64,000 bases of DNA from Chaetoderma sp. LZ-2023a (Eukaryota; Mollusca; Caudofoveata; Chaetodermatida; Chaetodermatidae). The notes under the pieces are model-generated. The model ran no database searches, was not told where the DNA came from, and was given only the letters and a program-made list of their open reading frames with translations. The stretch covers positions 66,523,188 to 66,587,187 of the forward strand of contig CM067370.1 of NCBI GenBank assembly GCA_034401795.1, in the 5' to 3' direction. Position numbers and translations under genes: made by a program. How positions within the stretch are numbered: the stretch's first letter is position 1; the number at the start of each line of letters is the position of its first letter. Shown one piece after another: positions 57,530 through 64,000 of this stretch.

Positions 57530-58450
57530 ATTGACCTTTGACCTTGTGACCACCGTGTTATCATGCTGCTTCGAAACATTATAGGTAACCATGTATTTAA
57601 GATTAGTTCCAATAGGATTAACCAACTCAGAAATATAAATGATTTACTGAGTGGAAAAAATTAAGGTTGAAAAAGCAGAGGTAAAATAGCAATATTAGAG
57701 ACCATTGACCTGGTGACCGCCATGCAACCATCCTGTATCCACTTGGTATAAGCAACCATGTACCCAAGTTGTGTTCCATTAGGCTTAAGCAATCCCGAAA
57801 TATAACAAGATTTGTTAAGCCTAAAAAATTAACATTAAAAAATAACAAAGTTGTGTACAGGTAAGAATGACCTTGACCTTTGACATTGTGACTTCAGTGT
57901 CAGCATGCTACTTCCTATGTTATAGGTAATAATATATCCAAGTTTAGTTCCAATAGGATTAACCAATCCTGAAAGATAAGCCGTGAAGTTTTGCTAAACA
58001 AAAAAACCTCAAATTAAAAAAAACAGTTTTGTATCAAGGTCACAGTGACCATGACCTTTGACCTTGTGACCTCATTAAAAACATTAAAAAATAAAAAAGT
58101 TGTGTACAGGTAAGAATGACCTTGACCTTTGACGTTGTGACTTCAGTGTCAGCATGCTACTTCCTACGTTATAGGTAATAATATATCCAAGTTTAGTTCC
58201 AATACGATTAACCAATCCTGAAAGATAAGCCGTGAGGTTTTGCTAAACAAAAAAACTTCAAATTAAAAAAACCAGTTTTGTATCAAGGTCACAGTGACCA
58301 TGACCTTTGACCTTGTGACCTCAGTATCATAATGCTGCTTCCTAATAGTATAGGCAACCACATAGCCACGTTTAGTTGCAATAAGATTAACTGATACTGA
58401 AATATAAGCTGAGAAGTTTTGCTAAACGCAGAAACTTAACATTGTTGACG
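57530..58450. repeat. Tandem repeat with TGACCTTTGACC motif
   Basis: Units carry TGACCTTTGACCTTGTGACC, CATGCTGCTTCCTA, GTTTAGTTCCAATAGGATTA and ACCAATCCTGAAA-ATAAGCC. A 249-bp block is recently duplicated (TTGTGTACAGGTAAGAATG at 57851 and again at 58100). The family is the same as at 39150-39830. Confidence 0.8.
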
Positions 58451-58993
58451 ACATCGTCGCCGCAACACATATGTCTCGCTTTCTGCTTCGCAGACGAGAC
58501 AAAAACAGAGGATAATTTTCTTAATGCTGTTGCCATAAGCTGTTGCTGTCTAAAGTACAAACAGTTTAAACTAATACTCAATGGATGAATCCGATCTGTC
58601 AGTCAAGTATATGGCGCCATCAGTTACGTCACAAGTAGGCTGACATTGTAATCATAATTGAGAGAAATATTGCATGATGAACCTGTAATAGTCTCTCGGT
58701 TGTACAAATTGTATGTCTTTACTATTTAAAGGAAAGGATCAGGGAACTAACATATGCTCTTGAATGACAGCTTTATATAATAATCAACCTATAGCCACCA
58801 GTGAAAAACAGATATAAATCAAAATAATTAGAAAGCAGCTAAATACGATTCATGTCATTCTGGCGGGAACCAACTAGTGAAGCAGCGGGACATATGAGCT
58901 CTGGTGTACGCATAGTGAATAAATAATACACACTATAGCTGGTCATAAAAGCTCAGTTATATTCCCGGTAAGCTGATTCGCCATTACGTCCTA

Positions 58994-59095
58994 CAGGTAA
59001 AATTCTGTCTAGTTTTAAAACAATTTGACTGAAAGCCGTTGTTTCCAGAGACAGGGTCTATATTCAATCACACAAATTTCAAAATATTCAGTAGG
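58994..59095. mobile_element. Foldback MITE core, family A, diverged
   Basis: ACAGGTAAAATTCTGTCTAG, AATTTGACTGAAAGCCGTTG and AATTTCAAAATATTCAGTAG correspond to the family A arms; outer ends were not recognised. Confidence 0.45.
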
Positions 59096-59349
59096 AATCA
59101 TGTTGCAACCTTAACAAGAGGTATCAGAAGATACAAATATCTTGCATTTTTAAGTTACCGCAGGATCTGGCTGCCGCAGGACCCGGTCTGCCCAGGACTA
59201 AATATTCTGCGAAAAAATAATGTCCAAGCCATGTACATACATAGAATTAGATTGCCCCTTTGACCCCTGGCCACTGCCCTCAGATTGACTCAAGAACAAA
59301 ATAATTTGTTGAACTGTAGTCTACTAACCACAAGCTTCAAAATGATATG

Positions 59350-60680
59350 TGACAAGTTTCTATGTGAAATGGTCTAGGAGTTGCGTTACAATCGATTGGT
59401 GCCCACCTTCGACCCCACCCACCTACCCTCAGTTTGACTCAAGTTCAAAATAATTCCTTGTACTGTAGTCTACTCATCATTGGCTTCAAAACGATGTGCC
59501 ATGACCACCTTTGGAAAAATTATATTTTTTAGCCCACATTTCCCACCCCCAGGGCCCATACCCCTGGGATCATACCAAAATTCCACAAGAGCCATCAGAA
59601 GATAGCAAATAGCTTACCTGTACTGTATTGTAATTGTACATCACAGGATATGATGTACCACCAGTCTCATTTTGAAATTTGACAATCAACATGCCGATTC
59701 AAAATACCCATGGCACTACCCATTGGGCAAGCATAGCTTCGGGCAAGCATAGCTTGGAGACTGAACCATAAAGCCTTTCTGCCAAGGAGTAACCTCAAGT
59801 CATTACTCATTGTAATGACAACTGGCCCCAAAGGACTAATGAAAAGGCAAATGGTCCAAACATAAGAAAAGTTCAGTCTGAAAAAGAAGAAACATTTTCA
59901 AAAACAATCAGCATAATACATATTTGGACGTGAAATGGTCTAGGAAGAGCTACGTTACAATCGATTGGTGCCCACTTTTGACCCCGCCTCCTACCCTCAG
60001 TTTGACCCAAGATCAAAATAATTCCTTGTACTGCAGTCTACTCATCATTGGCTTGAAAATGATATGTGACATGACCACCTTTCGATAAATTTAATTTTTT
60101 ACCCACAGTCCCCACCCCCAGGGCCGTACCCCTGGGGTCATACCAAAATTCCAAAAGGGTCATGCACATCCCTGGCCATATGTCCAATCATCACCAAAGT
60201 TTCAAGTTTCTATCTGAAATGGTCTAGAATGAGTTGCATTACAATGGATTGGTGCCCACTTTTGACCTTTTGTACTGTAGTCTACTCATCTTTGTCTTGA
60301 AAATGATAAGCAACATGAAAACCTTTGGAAATTTTTTTATTTTTTACCCCACATTCCTCACCCCCAGGACCATACCCCTGGGGTCATACCAAAATTCCAA
60401 AGCATCATGCACATCGCTGAACACATGTGCAATCATCCCCAAAGTTTCAAGTTTCTATCTGAAATGGTCTAGGAGTAGTTTATTACAATCGATTGGTGAC
60501 CACTTTTGACCCCACCCCCTACTCTCAGGCTGACCCAAGATAAAAATAATTCCTTGTACTGTAGACTAATTATCACTGGCTTGAAAATCTCAGAACAAAA
60601 TTCCAAGTGCCATGCCCATCCTTGCCTATATGTATAATCATCCCCAAGGTTTCAAGTTTCAAAAGCAAGTCTTTGCTGAT
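59350..60680. repeat. Tandem repeat, units about 250-300 bp
   Basis: At least four units with GAAATGGTCTAGGAGT, ACAATCGATTGGTGCCCAC, TTGACCC-ACCCCCTACCCTC, AATAATTCCTTGTACTG-AGT and CCCCAGGGCC-TACCCCTGGG. The last is itself an inverted repeat. Non-coding. Confidence 0.8.
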
Positions 60681-60779
60681 TAAATTGTCATTTGAAAAAT
60701 CCTTAACGACAGCATAATACATATAACCTGGATGCAAATCAGCCATACAATTATCAAAGTTCAAATGCCGAAAAAGTAT

Positions 60780-61560
60780 GGAAAGATTTTGAAAATCAAT
60801 ATATTTTTTATGTGGACAAGTCCTAAGCATCGTATAGAACACATCTGTGAAGTTTTATTCAAATCGGATGACCTCTTGTGGGTGCAAATATCATTTAAAA
60901 AAAGCTTAACCAAGAAATTATGAGTATAAATTGGATACAAAACAGGCCTAAAACAATTAAAGTGCAAAGATAAAAAAAAAAAATTTTTTAATTTGAAATT
61001 CAATTTCTTTTTCATATGGACAAGACCTAAGCATGGTATAGAACACATCTGTGAAGGTTCTTTAAAAATCTGATGGCCCCTTGTGGGTGCAATGCAGCGA
61101 ATGTCATTAAAAAAACCGTAACCATAGGATTAACTGGACACAAAAATTATTCAAAGTTAAAACTTGAAAGAAATAAAGAAAAATTTCTAAAATCGATATA
61201 GTTTTGATGTAAACTAGTCCTAAGCATCGTATAGAACTCATCTGTGAAGTCTTTTTATTAAATTGGATGACCCCTCACGAAGTTGCAAGATTTTGCAAGA
61301 AGTGGGTGAAAAACTGCAAATGTCATTTTTTAAAACTTAACCATAGGATTAACATTAAGCTGGACACAAAAATTAGGCAAAGTTAAAACCTGAAAAAAAT
61401 AAAGAAAAATGACAAAAATTTATATAGTTTATAGTTATAAAGTGATGTAAACTAGTCCTAAGCATCATATAGAACACATCTGCGAAGGGTTTTTAAAAAA
61501 TCGGATGAACCCTTTGGGGTGCAAATGTCATTTTAAAAATCCTTAGCCAATGCCGACATT
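60780..61560. repeat. Tandem repeat, units about 190-240 bp
   Basis: Four units marked by CCTAAGCATCGTATAGAACA at about 60821, 61019, 61219 and 61455, followed by CATCTGTGAAG and TCGGATGACC-CTTGTGGGTG. The array runs into the assembly gap. Confidence 0.8.
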
Positions 61561-61624
61561 TTTCCACCCTCTCCCAAAATCTCTTTTTTCAACTTAATGA
61601 AAATGTGAGACAAAAATCCTTAAC

Positions 61625-62124
61625 NNNNNNNNNNNNNNNNNNNNNNNNNNNNNNNNNNNNNNNNNNNNNNNNNNNNNNNNNNNNNNNNNNNNNNNNNNNN
61701 NNNNNNNNNNNNNNNNNNNNNNNNNNNNNNNNNNNNNNNNNNNNNNNNNNNNNNNNNNNNNNNNNNNNNNNNNNNNNNNNNNNNNNNNNNNNNNNNNNNN
61801 NNNNNNNNNNNNNNNNNNNNNNNNNNNNNNNNNNNNNNNNNNNNNNNNNNNNNNNNNNNNNNNNNNNNNNNNNNNNNNNNNNNNNNNNNNNNNNNNNNNN
61901 NNNNNNNNNNNNNNNNNNNNNNNNNNNNNNNNNNNNNNNNNNNNNNNNNNNNNNNNNNNNNNNNNNNNNNNNNNNNNNNNNNNNNNNNNNNNNNNNNNNN
62001 NNNNNNNNNNNNNNNNNNNNNNNNNNNNNNNNNNNNNNNNNNNNNNNNNNNNNNNNNNNNNNNNNNNNNNNNNNNNNNNNNNNNNNNNNNNNNNNNNNNN
62101 NNNNNNNNNNNNNNNNNNNNNNNN
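61625..62124. other. Assembly gap (500 N)
   Basis: Exactly 500 N, so the true length is probably unknown. It interrupts the gag-like region to its right and could also hide an ERAL1 exon. Confidence 0.99.
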
Positions 62125-63050
62125 ATGGTAATCTGACTGGCTTGTCCAGGAGCAGGCGTCGTGGTAGAGCGCGGGGCAGATACCGCCCCACCACGGCCCC
62201 GGCCAGCACCAGCAATACCCTCGGCAAGCCGAGGTATGCGGAACAACTGACCATCAGCACCGACCAGGGCCACCTTCTGAGCCGTGAATCCTACTCCTGC
62301 GTGAGTAGACCCGTGGATCATGTCGCCTGCATTCCCCGCGAGGGGTGCACAGACGTCAAAATCCATGGCCACGTCCTCAGAAGGGGACCCTAACAGATAA
62401 TCCTCTTCTTCCTGGCAAAGAGAGCTAACTCGGACTGGCCAGGAAAGGTGCCATAGGAGGTACTGGCACCTGCGGCGTGTGGATACCCCTGGGCTGATAA
62501 GCAGCCAGCAGGTTCCAGCGACGGCCGTCCATAAATCCCTGGCGCGGCAAGCCTGCTGCCAGGGGCATGGAATGCCCCCACTATTGGGGTCACATCTGAA
62601 TCCTCGAAAACTGGTAACGGCCTAAGGAGGGATGATTCAGAGGCGGGGATTATCTGCTCCGAAGCAGATGATGAGGACAACAAAGGATTTGGTCTACGAA
62701 GCATGCCATGAAGCAACTCTGGTACCAAATCCTTTATTGTCCTCTTCATCTCTCCCAACATCTCACTACGGAGGGCCTCCATGTCCACTGAGGATGAGGC
62801 CTTCCTCTTACCCTTTTTACTCACAACCTCTCTTTTCAGCTTCCTCTCCTCCTCCACAACCTTGTCCTTAGCCTGTAAGCATAAAAATTTGGTCATTAGT
62901 TAACCCCCGGGCCCCCCCCCCCCAATGCTTACATACGTCACAATTGAGCAATGGCCCACAGGGCTACAATGAAAGCAAAGATGCGGTATGAACTTCTCTT
63001 TCAGGAAGCGACCACAGGACGGGCAACCAGGTCTCTGAAACAGGACAGAG
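62124..63050 (-). mobile_element. DIRS-like gag fragment, cut by gap
   Basis: Reading minus, a Cys/His cluster near 62960-63040 (CPSCGRFLKEKF, FHCSPVGHC) resembles the start of the DIRS gag regions in this window. It is followed by a Lys/Glu-rich stretch, a Ser/Pro-rich middle and a Gly/Arg-rich part (GAGRGRGGAV) running into the gap. It is broken; no RT or recombinase part is seen. It is another family than the two DIRS copies, because the sequence is clearly different. Other gag-bearing retroelements are possible. Confidence 0.45.
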
Positions 63051-63059
63051 GACGAGGAC

Positions 63060-64000
63060 AATGAGCATTTTAGTTAAAGTTAGAAAACTCAAAACCAAAA
63101 TAAAAGAGAGGGAAATGATCATAAGGATCACTAATCATATGAAACCAGCGTTGGACAAAACTTTAATTGTTAATAAAGAGCAAGGCTGATTATGACGTCA
63201 TTAATCCCAGACAGAAATTAAATCGATCCGAAACAAACATCCAGGTGTAAGGACGAATTGTATCCTAATCAGAACATCTTCAGGATAGATATTCAGACTA
63301 CACAAACATCAGATACATAATGATAACAATGGCAATTTATAGTTCAAATAATTATCATCACCTAGAATACCTGACTCTTTGTATAGACAAACCATCCAAC
63401 GTGATGAACTGGAACACTCCACCAAGACTACGCCTCTCAACTCTCTCCACCTTAGGGGAAGGAATTGGATCAAGAGGGCAAAGTGAGAAGACCTTCATAC
63501 GAGGCCTCCGAGTCACTGAACATAGACTTTTTGGTTAGACAACCTAACAGTATTAGTAGGAAATGGAACCTTGGTGGAGAGAAACAAACCCTCTGATGAT
63601 GTGATGTCCCATACATATCCCGACAGATACCTGTGGACATAAACACAAAGAGATTAGTATTATATAGCACCATGTTGACATAAAACAACTATACTAGGCG
63701 CTTATCACGATAAACGCGAGTCCCGGAAACACATTACACCGGGAAAAACTTGCTAAAATATAATAGAAGTCACCTGATGGATAGGTCCTGGGCCCTCCTC
63801 CGGCGAAGTAACTCTCTCAGACATCACATCAGGTGTTTCAAACTTCTATTAAACTCTTAATTAGACTTAAAAAGACTAGTGAAAAGCTTAGAGCACAAAG
63901 CATGTGTTCACCCTCTGCCAATAAATTAGCAAAGAGGAAGTGCTAGTCTGCGCATGCGCGGTGGTGGGGCTGGCATCCGCCGGACTGCACCCTGACTCCC
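63060..64000. other. Stretch without a recognised gene
   Basis: No coding region was recognised. By position it could be the 5' region of the gag-bearing element to the left, whose coding strand is minus. Confidence 0.35.

Noticed and set aside
61605-62393. Long open frames of 220-260 codons across the gap
   Set aside because: They consist mainly of N and are not real.

Overview
The window reads as repeat-rich nuclear DNA of an animal, most likely a marine invertebrate. It is intron-rich, has no bacterial gene organisation, and is dense in CR1-like LINEs, DIRS-type retroelements, Tc1, hAT and THAP-bearing transposons, TTAA-flanked MITEs, a tRNA-derived SINE and several tandem repeat families. 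The species cannot be fixed from the sequence. One host gene is recognisable: ERAL1, the mitochondrial Era-like GTPase, on the minus strand. Seven exons were read by eye between 57398 and 28030. Their splice sites agree in phase, and together they encode the G-domain from the DTPG motif through NKVD and SAL, then the C-terminal KH domain. The first exons (P-loop) are not visible and may lie in the 500-N gap or past 64000. Most repeats between 28 and 57 kb sit in ERAL1 introns.

Layout. 1-670: simple repeats. 671-2880: 5'-truncated CR1-like LINE with a TTAA MITE inside and a second LINE 3' end with a (TGA)n tail. 3040-4160: decayed THAP transposon on minus. 4330-8220: nothing recognised. 8530-14772: nearly full-length but frameshifted CR1-like LINE on plus, whose long 3' region carries a second copy of the MITE, a repeated GTGTGG..CGCGCC unit and a complete-looking Tc1 element (12718-14374). 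15185-22110: stacked LINE pieces on both strands. These include one dispersed minus-strand LINE with PHD-finger ORF1, endonuclease and RT, invaded by plus-strand LINE pieces and a tandemly duplicated SINE. 22950-25830: dispersed repeat. 26190-34710: ERAL1 last exons among foldback MITEs and a 1.3-kb hAT element. 34710-36900: simple and tandem duplications. 37217-38005: the large ERAL1 exon. 39150-39830: degenerate tandem repeat. 40480-42620: satellite of about 150 bp. 42999-49447: near-complete DIRS-like element. 51490-56716: a second, broken DIRS copy split by a hAT copy with an 8-bp target duplication. 57530-61540: three tandem repeat families. 62124-63050: third DIRS-like gag piece, cut by the gap.

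The genes do not form a pathway; the window shows one housekeeping gene enlarged by mobile DNA. The most unusual points are an insertion of roughly 180 residues in the ERAL1 G-domain between NKVD and SAL, a DIRS element ending 38 bp from an ERAL1 splice donor, a LINE 3' hairpin with compensatory changes, nested TTAA MITEs that appear to have moved as a unit, and tandem repeats carrying YY1-like and nuclear-receptor-like sites. All calls come from reading the sequence; no database search was run.
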